Positions 9,118 to 18,900 of a stretch of DNA of 64,000 nucleotides are shown in pieces. Location: assembly GCA_946480085.1 (NCBI GenBank), contig CAMLHZ010000002.1, forward strand, positions 248,001 through 312,000. The letters are read 5' to 3'. Positions within the stretch are counted from its first letter, which is position 1; every line of letters starts with the position of its first letter. The translations under genes and the position numbers were made by a program. The stretch is from an uncultured Flavobacteriales bacterium. GTDB taxonomy: Bacteria; Bacteroidota; Bacteroidia; Flavobacteriales; Crocinitomicaceae. Under the pieces are notes generated by a model that worked only from the letters and a program-made list of their open reading frames with translations, searched no databases and had not been told where the DNA came from.

Positions 9118-10173
9118 TTAACCTCCGTAATTCAGCTTTCTGCTTGCTTCAGCAGCGCAAACCAAATTCCAAAGTGCTCGGGATCCTACATTTGCATCCC
9201 AATCTCCATTTTCTCCCGGGGAAACTTCGTTCAAATCAAAACCTATAATTTGATGTCCGGCTTCTACCAATTCGAAGAAGAGGTAATTGATCTGCTCCAA
9301 TTCAAATCCTCCAACAACTGGTGTTCCTGTGTTTGGACAAAGTGAAGGGTGTAAACCATCAATATCAAATGAAATGTAAACACGCTTAGGCAATTGTGCG
9401 ATAATGCTTTTCACAATTTGTGTCCAGCTTTCACCATCAAACTGACGTTTTTTCAAATCCCAGTCGAAGAACGTACAAACTCTGTCTGAACTTTCGATTA
9501 ACTGAACTTCAGAAGCTGCAACATCACGTATTCCAACCTGCACCAACTTCTTCATGTTAGTTGTTGACTGAAGAACGTTGTACATGATGCTTGCATGACT
9601 TTGCTGGAACCCTTCGTAAGCATCACGCAAATCTGCATGTGCATCAATCTGTAAGATTCCGAATTCTTTTCCTTCTTCGTCCAATGCCTGGATTAAACCA
9701 AGTGGTGTACTGTGCTCGCCACCAAGAACTGCTGGAATCTTTCCTTCGGAAATCAGTTTTTTACAACGATTCTTTAGGTTGGAAAGTAATTCTTTGTGCG
9801 TATCATTGATTGCTTCCAGAATAGCGTTGTATGAACTTTCTTCTGTCAATTTTCCACCTTGCTCTAAGAAGTCGATGTATTCTTTTCCTTGTTCGCAAAG
9901 CGTATCATTTATTTCCTTGATCTCCTGTGAGATAGGAGTCATGAAAACCTTCGTATTCCATGCTTGGGGTAAGCGATGGTGATAAAAATCCAATTGAGTG
10001 CTGGCATCTAAAATAGCTTGCGGACCATCACTGGTTCCTTTTCCGTAGGACGCAGTTGCATCCCACGGAACCGGAACAATAACAATATTAGCCTCGGTTT
10101 CAGAAACGGGAAATCCGAAAATATTCCCATTTGCAATACCAACTCCGTTCGGATCGAATTCCTGATTAGCCAT
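9118..10173 (-). CDS. Ureohydrolase family protein, probable agmatinase
   Basis: Binuclear Mn enzyme of the arginase/agmatinase/formimidoylglutamase family, 351 residues. All metal-ligand motifs are present: [13 protein letters not shown] and [10 protein letters not shown]. Its start overlaps the end of the SpeD-SpeE fusion gene by 8 bp, so it is translated from the same message. That context favours agmatinase (agmatine to putrescine plus urea), which would feed putrescine to the spermidine synthase next door. Length is above that of the classical E. coli SpeB. Formimidoylglutamase cannot be excluded by motifs alone. Confidence 0.85.
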   Translation of the reverse strand: MANQEFDPNGVGIANGNIFGFPVSETEANIVIVPVPWDATASYGKGTSDGPQAILDASTQLDFYHHRLPQAWNTKVFMTPISQEIKEINDTLCEQGKEYIDFLEQGGKLTEESSYNAILEAINDTHKELLSNLKNRCKKLISEGKIPAVLGGEHSTPLGLIQALDEEGKEFGILQIDAHADLRDAYEGFQQSHASIMYNVLQSTTNMKKLVQVGIRDVAASEVQLIESSDRVCTFFDWDLKKRQFDGESWTQIVKSIIAQLPKRVYISFDIDGLHPSLCPNTGTPVVGGFELEQINYLFFELVEAGHQIIGFDLNEVSPGENGDWDANVGSRALWNLVCAAEASRKLNYGG

Positions 10174-11449
10174 TGATCAAGCTCTTAACGAAATTAGGTA
10201 ATGCGAAACTTGCTTTGTGAATGTCTGAGTTATAATATCTCAATCCTTTTGCTCCTACGAATGCATCAATTTCAGCATCGTTAGTAATTGCTTTTGGATG
10301 AGTAGCTCCTTTGATTCCGTATTGGAAACTCCACATACCAGTAGGGTAGGTAGGAACATAGAACAAAGAAACTGGCGCATTTTCTTTTCCGAAAATGTGT
10401 TGTAATGTTACGTTCAATTCTGTGAATGCATGCTCGTTGAATTTTGGTGATTCACCTTGAGCAACAAGGATACCTCCATCTTTCAATGCATTGTAACAAT
10501 TGCGGTAGAATTCAACAGAAAACAATCCTTCTGCCGGACCAACAGGATCGGAACCGTCAATAATAATAATGTCGTATTCTTTTTCCTTCGCTTCTTTTGC
10601 ATAGGCAATTCCGTCGCCTACAATTAGGTTCAATTTCGGATCGTCGAAAGAAGCAGCGATAGTTGGTAAAAATTCTTTACAAGCTTTAATTACTTCGCCA
10701 TCAATTTCAACCATAGTAACGTTTTCAACTCCTGGGTGACGTAAAATCTCACGTACAGTTCCACCGTCTCCACCACCAATTACCAAAACATTTTTGGCAT
10801 TTCCGTGTGTGAACATAGCGGGATGAGAGATCATTTCGTGGTAATGGAACTCATCATTTTCAGTTGTCATGAACATGTCATCCAACGTCAACAATTTACC
10901 ATATTTAGGAGATTCTAAAATACGCACACGTTGGTATGGCGACTGAACATCGAAGAAAACTTCACCAGTGTAGCGTAAAGAAATGGCTTGATTATCGTCT
11001 TTATCAGTAAACCAAACGTTTCTTGTGTACATGTCAGGATTTGACCATTCAGCGGCCTTTTGGCGCATAGAAGAAATATCAAAATCATTACGTGTTAACA
11101 ACTGAACAGCTCCACGTTTCATTTCCAAAGCGGAGTAATTTTTTGCACCAAAACACTCTTTCAAATGATCGAAAGAGATCCATGCGTCCATTTCACCACA
11201 AGTAAATAAATCAACTGCAGCATAGCCGTATTCAGGCCAGGTATGTATGGCTAAATGACTTTCTTGAATTACAACAACACCAGAAACTCCGTATGGAGAA
11301 AAATGGTGAAACGTAGAATTGATAACTGTTGCGCCTGCTTTTTGAGCTGCAGCAACCATGTCACGTTCAATGGAAGAAACGTCATTCATAATGTGCGGAT
11401 CGCACCCCATAAATTCAACCAAAATGTGGTTCCCCAAAGCTGTACTCAT
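10166..11449 (-). CDS. speD-speE: Fused S-adenosylmethionine decarboxylase / spermidine synthase
   Basis: One 427-residue polypeptide carries two consecutive polyamine enzymes. Residues 1-115 are a prokaryotic AdoMet decarboxylase: the self-cleavage site is Glu63-Ser64 in [10 protein letters not shown], with His69 and Cys84 at the positions of the processing and catalytic residues. Residues about 125-427 are an aminopropyltransferase with the SAM-type motif [13 protein letters not shown] and [10 protein letters not shown]. Because proenzyme cleavage occurs at Ser64, the mature product should be a small beta chain plus an alpha chain that stays fused to SpeE. Decarboxylated AdoMet could thus be made and used on one protein. 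It leads the operon with the ureohydrolase. Confidence 0.92.
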   Translation of the reverse strand: MSTALGNHILVEFMGCDPHIMNDVSSIERDMVAAAQKAGATVINSTFHHFSPYGVSGVVVIQESHLAIHTWPEYGYAAVDLFTCGEMDAWISFDHLKECFGAKNYSALEMKRGAVQLLTRNDFDISSMRQKAAEWSNPDMYTRNVWFTDKDDNQAISLRYTGEVFFDVQSPYQRVRILESPKYGKLLTLDDMFMTTENDEFHYHEMISHPAMFTHGNAKNVLVIGGGDGGTVREILRHPGVENVTMVEIDGEVIKACKEFLPTIAASFDDPKLNLIVGDGIAYAKEAKEKEYDIIIIDGSDPVGPAEGLFSVEFYRNCYNALKDGGILVAQGESPKFNEHAFTELNVTLQHIFGKENAPVSLFYVPTYPTGMWSFQYGIKGATHPKAITNDAEIDAFVGAKGLRYYNSDIHKASFALPNFVKSLING

Positions 11450-11481
11450 TTACCTCGATTTGTTTAATTAAAAATGAAGGG

Positions 11482-11489
11482 CAAATGTA
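11482..11489 (-). promoter_or_regulatory. -7 box for speD-speE
   Basis: On the minus strand the sequence reads TACATTTG, an exact TAnnTTTG box 32 nt upstream of the start codon. No convincing -33 element at the usual spacing. Confidence 0.5.
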
Positions 11490-11614
11490 CTGCTTTTATG
11501 TGGTTTAGAGTCTTTGGTTTTCAAAAAAATAATGAAGAGATAACTTAGAGACGCGATAGATCTTCCCGAAACTTTGGGGCTCGATGTCCAATCGCTTCTG
11601 TGCATTTGGGAATA

Positions 11615-11646
11615 AAAAAACGGGATAATAAAATTACCCCGTTTTT
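11615..11646 (-). terminator. Intrinsic terminator of efp
   Basis: AAAAACGGG and CCCGTTTTT flank an inner TAAT/ATTA stem, 17 nt past the EF-P stop. The A run at 11614-11620 becomes the U tract of the minus-strand transcript. Confidence 0.85.
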
Positions 11647-11662
11647 CAAAAATGATATTCTA

Positions 11663-12229
11663 TTAATTCTTCACACGCTCCACGTAAATTCCGGTGCGCG
11701 TATCAATTTTAATTGTTTCACCCATGTCAATGAACAACGGAACTTTTACTTCAGCTCCAGTTGCAATTGTTGCAGGTTTCATGGTATTTGTTGCTGTATC
11801 TCCTTTAACTCCAGGCTCAGTATAAGTGATCTCAGAAATAATATACATTGGTAATTCAACAACAAGAGGATTTTCTTCGTTCGCATCATAAAGGATGTTA
11901 CAAACCATTCCCTCCTGCAAGAAAGCTGGTTTTTCAATCATTTTAGAAGGAATCAACACTTGCTCGTAGCTTTCGTTATTCATGAAAACGTAATTCGTGT
12001 CTTCTTGATACAAGTATTGGTACTCGCGGTTTTCAACACGTACAATTTCAATTTTGTGTCCAGCCGAGAACGTGTTATCAATCACTTTTCCTGTTTCAAT
12101 TACTCTGAATTTAGTACGAACGAATGCAGGACCTTTTCCTGGTTTCACGTGTTGAAATTCGATAATCTGACAAATTTTATCGTTGTGCTTAATGCACAAT
12201 CCATTTCTAATATCTGCTGTGGTAGCCAT
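11663..12229 (-). CDS. efp: Elongation factor P
   Basis: Translation factor of 188 residues that binds between the P and E sites and rescues ribosomes stalled on polyproline. Three beta-barrel domains are covered by the full family length. The conserved domain-I loop reads KPGKGPAF, so the tip residue is Lys flanked by Pro-Gly on one side and Gly-Pro on the other. No EarP, EpmA/EpmB or other modification gene is nearby. A complete promoter lies upstream, and the short leader holds an AATCTG/CAGATT hairpin (12247-12264). The gene is monocistronic with its own terminator. Confidence 0.97.
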   Translation of the reverse strand: MATTADIRNGLCIKHNDKICQIIEFQHVKPGKGPAFVRTKFRVIETGKVIDNTFSAGHKIEIVRVENREYQYLYQEDTNYVFMNNESYEQVLIPSKMIEKPAFLQEGMVCNILYDANEENPLVVELPMYIISEITYTEPGVKGDTATNTMKPATIATGAEVKVPLFIDMGETIKIDTRTGIYVERVKN

Positions 12230-12285
12230 TGTTTTATGTTTATATCAATCTGCCAAAACAGATTTCATTTTTAATAATTTCCCCG

Positions 12286-12316
12286 CAAATATAGTGAAAT
12301 GGTCTTCCAGCTCAAA
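12286..12316 (-). promoter_or_regulatory. Promoter of efp
   Basis: Read on the minus strand: TTTG (12313-12316), a 19-nt spacer, then TATATTTG (12286-12293). Both elements match the Bacteroidota primary-sigma consensus exactly. Predicted leader is about 50 nt. Confidence 0.75.
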
Positions 12317-12379
12317 TTCAAGCGTTAAATTCTCTTATTATTCCTTCTCTTTGTTCAATTCTCCTTAATTTTACAGGCA

Positions 12380-12784
12380 ATGTTCAGTGTACCTCTTTTT
12401 TTAAGTGATGTAAGCGGGTCAGAAATTCTTCTGATTCTATTGGTAATTTTGATTTTCTTCGGTTCTAAAAGTATTCCCGGAATCGCGCGTACTGCAGGAA
12501 GAGCAATGCGTCAGATCCGTGATGCGTCTCAGGAAGTTCAAAACGAGATCAAAAAGTCTGGTGCTGATATGAAAGGCGATTTAAATCTGAACAGAATTGT
12601 CAGCGATGCAACTGAAACGATAGAACGACCTTTTCGCGAACATGCTCAAACATTGGATCAGGCCATTCAAACTGATCCTAGAATCCAGCCTCCAAAGAAT
12701 TTTATTCAGCCAAGTTCTCCACAACCTTTAGATCAACAGCCGTTGGATCAGCAAACAGAAGAAGGTGAAAATCTAGGGCAATAA
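12380..12784 (+). CDS. tatA: Twin-arginine translocase TatA/E-like protein
   Basis: Membrane component of the Tat export system for folded proteins, 134 residues. A single N-terminal membrane helix (about 11-28) is followed by the FGSKSIPGIARTAGRAM hinge and amphipathic helix that define TatA/TatB. The remaining 70 residues are a hydrophilic tail with repeated PLDQQ at the end (residues about 115-127), longer than classical TatA. No tatC lies in the window, so its partner must be elsewhere. The tail could be TatB-like, so the exact A/B/E subtype is uncertain. Confidence 0.85.
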   Translation: MFSVPLFLSDVSGSEILLILLVILIFFGSKSIPGIARTAGRAMRQIRDASQEVQNEIKKSGADMKGDLNLNRIVSDATETIERPFREHAQTLDQAIQTDPRIQPPKNFIQPSSPQPLDQQPLDQQTEEGENLGQ

Positions 12785-12815
12785 AAAATCCCAATCAATT
12801 TTCATTAACCGGGAT
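12783..12815 (+). terminator. Probable terminator after tatA
   Basis: AAAATCCC and GGGATCTT form a stem with a long loop directly after the tatA stop. It is followed by repeated AAGTCTT/TCTTAAGTCTA units up to 12857 that separate the two convergent genes. Confidence 0.4.
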
Positions 12816-12859
12816 CTTCAAAAGTCTTTTATCTTAAGTCTATTGTCTTAAAGTCTATC

Positions 12860-13432
12860 TTAATCGTCGTCCTGCATGTCATTTTCTTCATGCGATTCAT
12901 TTCCTGCCGAAGCTTTCTCTGTTCTAATTTCCGGATGAGCGATCAATCCTCCTGAATTCCCAACTTCTCTTGCAAAATATGCCGCCAGACATCCAACAAT
13001 TAAAACCACAATTGATGCCATTAAGGCCATTGATTTCTTTTTCCATTCAAGGTAAAGGGCGATTAGAGAAAGCCCAATGATTCCCCACATAAACGGCATC
13101 AATGCTTCGGCTTTTTCTTCATGTTCGTGAATCAGGTGTTCTTTTTGCTCCTCCATCTCTTCATTCAACGCATCAATGATTACACGTTTTTCAACACTAA
13201 AATCAACATTTTTAGGGTAGGAGATTTTGCTGTGTTCAACAGGATGTTCTGCACCTTCTCCAGTTTTAAAGGAAGGGAAAGAAGTGATTCCCGCAACAAG
13301 GAAAAGCAATAAACCAACGCGTCTTGTTACAGAAGATTTTGCAATGATTCCAATTAATAAGACTAGTATTCCGAACAACAATCCGATAATAGGGAAGTGG
13401 TTAATGAGTAGATGTGAGTGAGCTTCGTTCAT
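12860..13432 (-). CDS. DUF2231-like membrane protein
   Basis: Integral membrane protein of 190 residues. The N-terminus HLLINHFPIIGLLFGILVLL and the following GEGAEHPVEH with downstream HEHEEKAEAL resemble the DUF2231 family, whose conserved His/Glu lie near the membrane surface. Four spans are visible (about 12-32, 38-55, 105-125 and 132-150), then an acidic, probably disordered tail. I start at the ATG at 13432, which gives MNEAHSHLL; an in-frame TTG at 13453 would add seven residues. Members of the family often sit beside haem or copper proteins, but none is adjacent here. Confidence 0.7.
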   Translation of the reverse strand: MNEAHSHLLINHFPIIGLLFGILVLLIGIIAKSSVTRRVGLLLFLVAGITSFPSFKTGEGAEHPVEHSKISYPKNVDFSVEKRVIIDALNEEMEEQKEHLIHEHEEKAEALMPFMWGIIGLSLIALYLEWKKKSMALMASIVVLIVGCLAAYFAREVGNSGGLIAHPEIRTEKASAGNESHEENDMQDDD

Positions 13433-13504
13433 GTTTTTGTAATATTTCGACAATAATAATGAATTGTTTTCAGTCGCGCTGTTTAGAAGGTAAAGAATGC
13501 GCTG

Positions 13505-14641
13505 TTAGAGGAGTTTTGCCACTTTTTTGCCAACTAGTGTACCAATTGCAACACCCATTCCGCCCATTCTAACACCAATAGCAAGGTTTGGATGTATCAA
13601 TTCAATTATCGGTTTTTTCTCGTTCCCAACTCCCATAATTCCTGACCATTCGTAATCGATTTTGAATTCTGTCCCTGGGATGATTACTGTTTTTAAAAGT
13701 TTTTTGATTGATGATGTGATTACCTCTGTATTTCCGAATTCTTCTGTGTTTTCGCCTTTGAAGTCAAGATTTCTACCTCCGCCAATCAGGATTCTGTTGT
13801 TTACTGAACGGAAATAGTAATAGCCGGCATCATAGTGAAATGTTCCCGAGAATTTCAGGTTTGGGATGATGGATGTAACCAGTACTTGTGCTCTGGCAGG
13901 TTCGATGCGCTTGTCGTTAAGTAATTTATTTGCAAATCCATTCACTGTCACGGCAGCTTTAGATGAAACCAATTCGCCGTAATTGGTAGTAATTGTTACT
14001 GAATTTTGATTAGGGGTAATGGATTCAACGGAAATTCCAAACAGTGTAATGATTTCGTTTTCGGCAAGTTTTTGCTGAAGCGCATGATACAATTTGTCTG
14101 TTCTAATTTCACCTTCCAATCGATTATGAAATGAAGTGGAAATTTGCTGAAATCCATTTCGAATAACTGATTCTTTGTCTTCTGAAAAGCAGTTTCTTTC
14201 TCCTGTTATTTCAAAAATTCTGGTGTTTAAATACTCTAGTTTTTCTTTAGTGATTTGCTCTGTTTTGGGTTCGTTCGAGTGAATTAGATCCCATGATCCA
14301 GAGAGTTTATAGCCTAGGTTCTCACTTCCATATAAATTCAAAAGTTCCTTTAAACCTTCATATCTCAATTCAAGCGTTTCCCAAACAGTACTTTCATCAA
14401 TACGGCTTAGGTCATCAACCAACTCTGTAGCGCTTCCAAAGCAAGCGAATCCAGCGTTTTTTGTGCTGGCTCCGGTGGGTAAATAACCTCGCTCGACAAT
14501 AACTATTTTCGCATTTGGGTACTGTTTTCGTAATTCAATTGATGTAGAAACGCCAACTAATCCTGCTCCAATTACAATGAAATCAATGGATTCTGTAACT
14601 GCAATTTTTTCCCAGTAACTAAGATTTGAAAAGTTCAGCAT
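13505..14641 (-). CDS. FAD-dependent oxidoreductase, DAO family
   Basis: Predicted flavoprotein of 378 residues in the D-amino-acid oxidase/glycine oxidase superfamily. The dinucleotide-binding GAGLVGVS motif lies near residues 25-32, followed by an acidic end of strand 2 (IVERG) and the GASTKNAGFACFGS segment typical of the family. The C-terminal motif RMGGMGVAIGTLVG closes the FAD site. Substrate is not evident; the family oxidises amines, amino acids or hydroxy acids. The gene stands alone and has no obvious partner. Confidence 0.85.
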   Translation of the reverse strand: MLNFSNLSYWEKIAVTESIDFIVIGAGLVGVSTSIELRKQYPNAKIVIVERGYLPTGASTKNAGFACFGSATELVDDLSRIDESTVWETLELRYEGLKELLNLYGSENLGYKLSGSWDLIHSNEPKTEQITKEKLEYLNTRIFEITGERNCFSEDKESVIRNGFQQISTSFHNRLEGEIRTDKLYHALQQKLAENEIITLFGISVESITPNQNSVTITTNYGELVSSKAAVTVNGFANKLLNDKRIEPARAQVLVTSIIPNLKFSGTFHYDAGYYYFRSVNNRILIGGGRNLDFKGENTEEFGNTEVITSSIKKLLKTVIIPGTEFKIDYEWSGIMGVGNEKKPIIELIHPNLAIGVRMGGMGVAIGTLVGKKVAKLL

Positions 14642-14706
14642 TTGTTGAAAATATAGCGTTTGAAAACCTTAATTTTACGAACGAAATTAATCTAAAATAG
14701 TTCTTG

Positions 14707-15219
14707 ATGAAATCACTTCGAATCGCTTTGCTTTGTTTTTCTATTTTTTCATTAAATCAAGCATTTTCTCAAATGGAAGAAATCACTTTTGAAGTGAAGG
14801 TGGTTGAATACACCACGTCTAAGAAATTAGAAGGAGCTTATGTTAAAGTATTTTTAGGAGATACCAAAGAATTAAAGAGTTTACAGACAGATACGACGGG
14901 TCTAGTTTCTTTTTCGTTAAAATCATGTAATAGATACAAAATAGTTATTGGAGGAGAGAATAAGGTTGAACGTTATTTTATTGTTGATCTCAGAAAGGTG
15001 ACGGATGAATATTTAGCTGGTATGTCAACTCTTAATGGTGCATGTCAGGTCAGTTTATTTGATAGAAAACCTGATGTTGATTATTCGTACATTTTGAAGA
15101 ATCCGGTTACAAGATTCTCACCTAACGAAAAATTCTCCGAACTGGTTTTTGACACTGAACTTGCGAAGAAAATGGCTGTAGAGATTGAGAGGATCATGGC
15201 TTTAGAATCTAAAAAGTGA
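14707..15219 (+). CDS. Secreted protein of the giant-repeat locus (paralogue A), unknown
   Basis: Protein of 170 residues with a signal peptide (1-21, ending NQAFSQ) and a single domain. It aligns by eye with the next gene and with the N-terminus of the 1977-residue protein. Shared landmarks are a beta-rich VVEYTTSKK start, a T-x-x-x-G turn (TDTTGLVSF), YKIVI, YFIVDLR and the motif KPDVDYSYILKNPVTRF, ending in MAVEIERIM. The middle resembles a small beta-sandwich of the carboxypeptidase-regulatory/CNA-B sort. I do not recognise a named family. An upstream TTG at 14704 is in frame but the ATG at 14707 is preferred. Confidence 0.8.
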   Translation: MKSLRIALLCFSIFSLNQAFSQMEEITFEVKVVEYTTSKKLEGAYVKVFLGDTKELKSLQTDTTGLVSFSLKSCNRYKIVIGGENKVERYFIVDLRKVTDEYLAGMSTLNGACQVSLFDRKPDVDYSYILKNPVTRFSPNEKFSELVFDTELAKKMAVEIERIMALESKK

Positions 15220-15247
15220 CACGATTGACTCTTAAAACTATAATACT

Positions 15248-15733
15248 ATGAATGTCTTAAAGAAAATCGCACTTGCCTTATTGTTTTTGCCCTTTCTTCA
15301 TTTGAATGCGCAGGATAAAACGTATGATCTTGGGATAGTTGTGAAGGATTACCGAACCGAAAAGAAATCTAAAGGAGCGGTTATAAACGTGTCGGCGAAT
15401 GATAGTTTGATTGAAACAAAATTGACAAATCGTAAAGGCGAGACCAAGCTTCAACTAAAAACGGGTAAAGAGTATAAGGTTTTAGTTACTCAGGATGGAA
15501 TAGTTAGTAGATTTTTCTATGTTGATCTAAGAGAATTTGATTTAGGTGAGGTCTATGCTGTCTCACGAATCGAACTTGCTGTTTTTAAAAGAATTCCAGA
15601 TGTAGATTATAGCTACATTGAGAATAATCCTTTAACCCGGTTTTATTTCGAGCAGGGGATAGTTGAACTTTTTTTTGACAAGGAAATGGCTTTAAAAATG
15701 TCGGCAGAAGTTGAGAAAGTAATTAATAAGTGA
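15248..15733 (+). CDS. Secreted protein of the giant-repeat locus (paralogue B), unknown
   Basis: Protein of 161 residues, signal peptide 1-21 (ending HLNAQ). It is a diverged copy of the preceding protein: VVKDYRTEKKSKGAVI, TNRKGETKLQLKTGKEYKVLV, FFYVDLREFD and IPDVDYSYIENNPLTRF are at matching places, and it ends KMSAEVEKVI. The gene is 28 bp after paralogue A and 193 bp before the giant gene, all on the same strand. The shared VDYSY-x4-NP-x-T-x-F motif is likely a structural or binding element of the domain. Function unknown. Confidence 0.8.
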   Translation: MNVLKKIALALLFLPFLHLNAQDKTYDLGIVVKDYRTEKKSKGAVINVSANDSLIETKLTNRKGETKLQLKTGKEYKVLVTQDGIVSRFFYVDLREFDLGEVYAVSRIELAVFKRIPDVDYSYIENNPLTRFYFEQGIVELFFDKEMALKMSAEVEKVINK

Positions 15734-15926
15734 CAGGTTCTTTGTGATCAATTAAGCTAATATTCTGTTGAAAGTAATTAAACAGCAAATTGTTCGTTTC
15801 TTTTCTCCCTAATTCTTAGTTCTAATCGCTCTAGAATCAACTATTTTCACGATATTTGTTAGTAATTCTTATTTACTTTGAACCTATAACGTAACTAGTT
15901 GTACAGACGTCCGTTAAAATAGAACT

Positions 15927-18900
15927 ATGAAATTTTCTTTTTTCCTGTTAGTTTCCTTGTTGCTATGCAGTTTTACTGGATATTCACAAGCTTTGTCGTA
16001 TGAAGTAACTACCACCAATTATACGACGCAAAAGAAGGAGCCCGCAACAACCATTAAGATTTACGAGGGGTCTAATCAGATTTTTTCCAGTGCAACCAAT
16101 GGCTCTGGTGTTTTGGTCGTTACTTTTGATAAAGGTAAGACATACAAAATCGAAGCCTCTAAAGCTGGAAAAGTTACGCGTTTTGCCTATGTGAACACTT
16201 CTGGTATTGTTGACGAGTTAATTCAGGGTTCTGGTGGAGTTAAGGGAAGAATGGAAATTAGTTTGTTCGATGAACAACCAAACGTTGACTACAGTTTCAT
16301 TACGCAAAATCCTTTTACAACATTTTCATACAGTGGTACTGAAATGGTTTTCGATTCTGGTCAAGCCTCAAAAATGAAAACTCAAATTGAGAAGATCGTT
16401 AAGGATGCTGAGAAGAATGCGAAAAACGCCGAAGCAAACTATAATGCTGCAATTAAAGCTGCCGATGCTTTTTACGGGCAGAAGAAATATACCGAAGCTA
16501 TTGCTGAATATGAAAAAGCGAGTTTAGCAAAACCAGCTGAACAATATCCTGCAAAACAGATTACGGCTATCGAAGCCATACTTAAAGCTGAAAAAGCAGG
16601 AAATGAAGCAAAAGCTCAACAAGAACAAGATTACAAGAATTTAATTACAGCCGCTGATGCTTTGAGAGATCAAAAGAACTATCAGGCTGCGAAAGATAAG
16701 TACTTGGAGGCATATGGTAAAAAACCAGAACCTTACGCAAAAGCAGAAGCAGACAAATGTGATGTTGCATTAGCCAATGCTGCAAAAGACGCTGAAACGA
16801 AGAAGAATTATGACGCTGCTATGGCGACTGGAAATACCTTCTTCAATCAGAAAAGTTGGATGATGGCTAAGGAGAATTACAGCAAAGCTTTGAAGTTAAT
16901 TCCGAACGATGCAGCTGCTCAAGCTAAATTGGATGCTGTTAATGAGAAATTAAACGCTGATAAAATTCTTCAGGAAAAGAAAGCAAATCACGATAAATTG
17001 GTTACTGAAGCTGATGCATTGTTCGCTGCTGCAGATTATGTGAATGCGAAAAACAAATATACAGAGGCTTTAGCTTTGGTATCGGGATCTCAATATGAAA
17101 CAGCTAAAATTGCTGAGTGTAATGCAAAAATTGCTGAAGCTGATGCTGCAAAAGCAAAACAAGTTCAAATTGATAAGCTCATTGCAGAAGGAAATACAGC
17201 ATTTGTGGCTGCTAAGTATCCAGATGCTAAACTGAAATATCAGGAGGTATTGAAGTTGGATGGTGCAAATGCTACTGCATTGGGAAGAATTACAGAGATT
17301 GACAATAAGATTGCAGAAGAAAAAGCGAATGCACAGAAAATTGCTGAAGCAAAGAAATTGGTTGCTGAAGGTGATGCACTAGCGAAAACTTCCAAATATG
17401 CTGAGGCCATTGCGAAATACAACTTGGCACAACAAACCTATTCGGATCCGACAGTTCAACCTAAGATTGATGCGGCGAATTTAGCGTTGAAAGGTGCGCA
17501 GGATGCGGCTGAGAAAAAGGCGAGTTTCGATAAAGCTATTCAGGAAGGTAACGACTTGTTGGCTGCTAAAAAATACGATGATGCCATCGCGAAGTACAAT
17601 GCTGCAGCTGGAATCGATGTGGCATCACCACTTCCAAAGCAGAAGATTGCTGAAGTAGAGAAAGCAAAAGCTGCTGAAAATGCCGCTAATGCTGCTGCTG
17701 AGATGAAGGCTAATTTTGATAAAGCAATTCAGGAAGGTGACGCTCTACTTGCATCTAAAAGCTATGATGCTGCAAAAGAAAAATACAATTCTGCTGCCGT
17801 AATTGATCCTAAATCTACAATCCCAAAAGCAAAGATTGCCGAAGTTGATAAAGCGAAAACAGCTGAAAATGCTGCTACAGCTGCTGCAGAAAAGAAAGCA
17901 AACTTCGATAAAGCAATGCTTGAGGCTGATGCACTTTTAGCTTCTAAAAGTTATGATGAAGCTAAAGCAAAGTATGCTGCTGCTGGAACTATCGATCCTG
18001 CTTCGCCGCTTCCAAAAGCTAAAATTGCTGAAATTGATAAAGCAATAGCAGCTGAAAAGGCAAATACACTTGCTGCAGAAAAGAAAGCAAACTTCGATAA
18101 AGCAATGCTTGAGGCTGATGCACTTTTAGCTTCTAAAAGTTATGATGAAGCTAAAGCAAAGTATGCTGCTGCTGGAACTATCGATCCTGCTTCGCCGCTT
18201 CCAAAAGCTAAAATTGCTGAAATTGATAAAGCAATAGCAGCTGAGAAGTCAGAAGCGGAAGCGAAGAAAGCAGAAGCAGAAGCGGCTAAGAAAAAGGCGG
18301 ATTACGATAAATTATTGACTGAAGGAAATGCGCTTTTCGATGCAAAAGACTATCCTGCTGCAAAAGCGAAATACGATGCTGCTGTTATAGTTGATGGAAC
18401 TAGAAATGAAGCAAGAGAAAAGTTGGCTCAGATCACAAAATTGGCATCTGACCAGGCAGCTCTAGATAAACAGAAAAAAGATTATGAAGCCTTAATGACC
18501 GAAGGGAATAACCTAAAGTCGGCTGGAAAATTGACAGATGCCTTAGCAAAATACACCGCTGCTAATAAAGTGGATGGAACGCAAGCTGAAGCTGTTCAAA
18601 AAATGGCAGAAGTCAATAACTTACTGAAAGGTGAAGCTGAGAAACAGCAGATTACTAAATTGTTGACTGAAGGAAATGCTGCATTGACAGCTAAGAAATA
18701 TGCTGATGCAAAAACTAAATATCAGGCTGTTTTAGATTTAGATCCTTCAAATACTGAAGCAAAAACCAAATTGGATGACGCTGTAAAAGCTGAAGTTGAG
18801 CAAAGTGGCGCTGAGGCAAAACTTGCTGAAATTCAAAAGTACAAAGCAGAAGGTGAGGCGTTCTTTACTCAAGGAAAATTTCTTGATGCAAAACAAAAAT

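Noticed and set aside
13505..14641. FAD oxidoreductase as part of the giant-repeat locus
   Set aside because: It is on the opposite strand, divergent, with ordinary metabolic motifs; no sign of a shared role.
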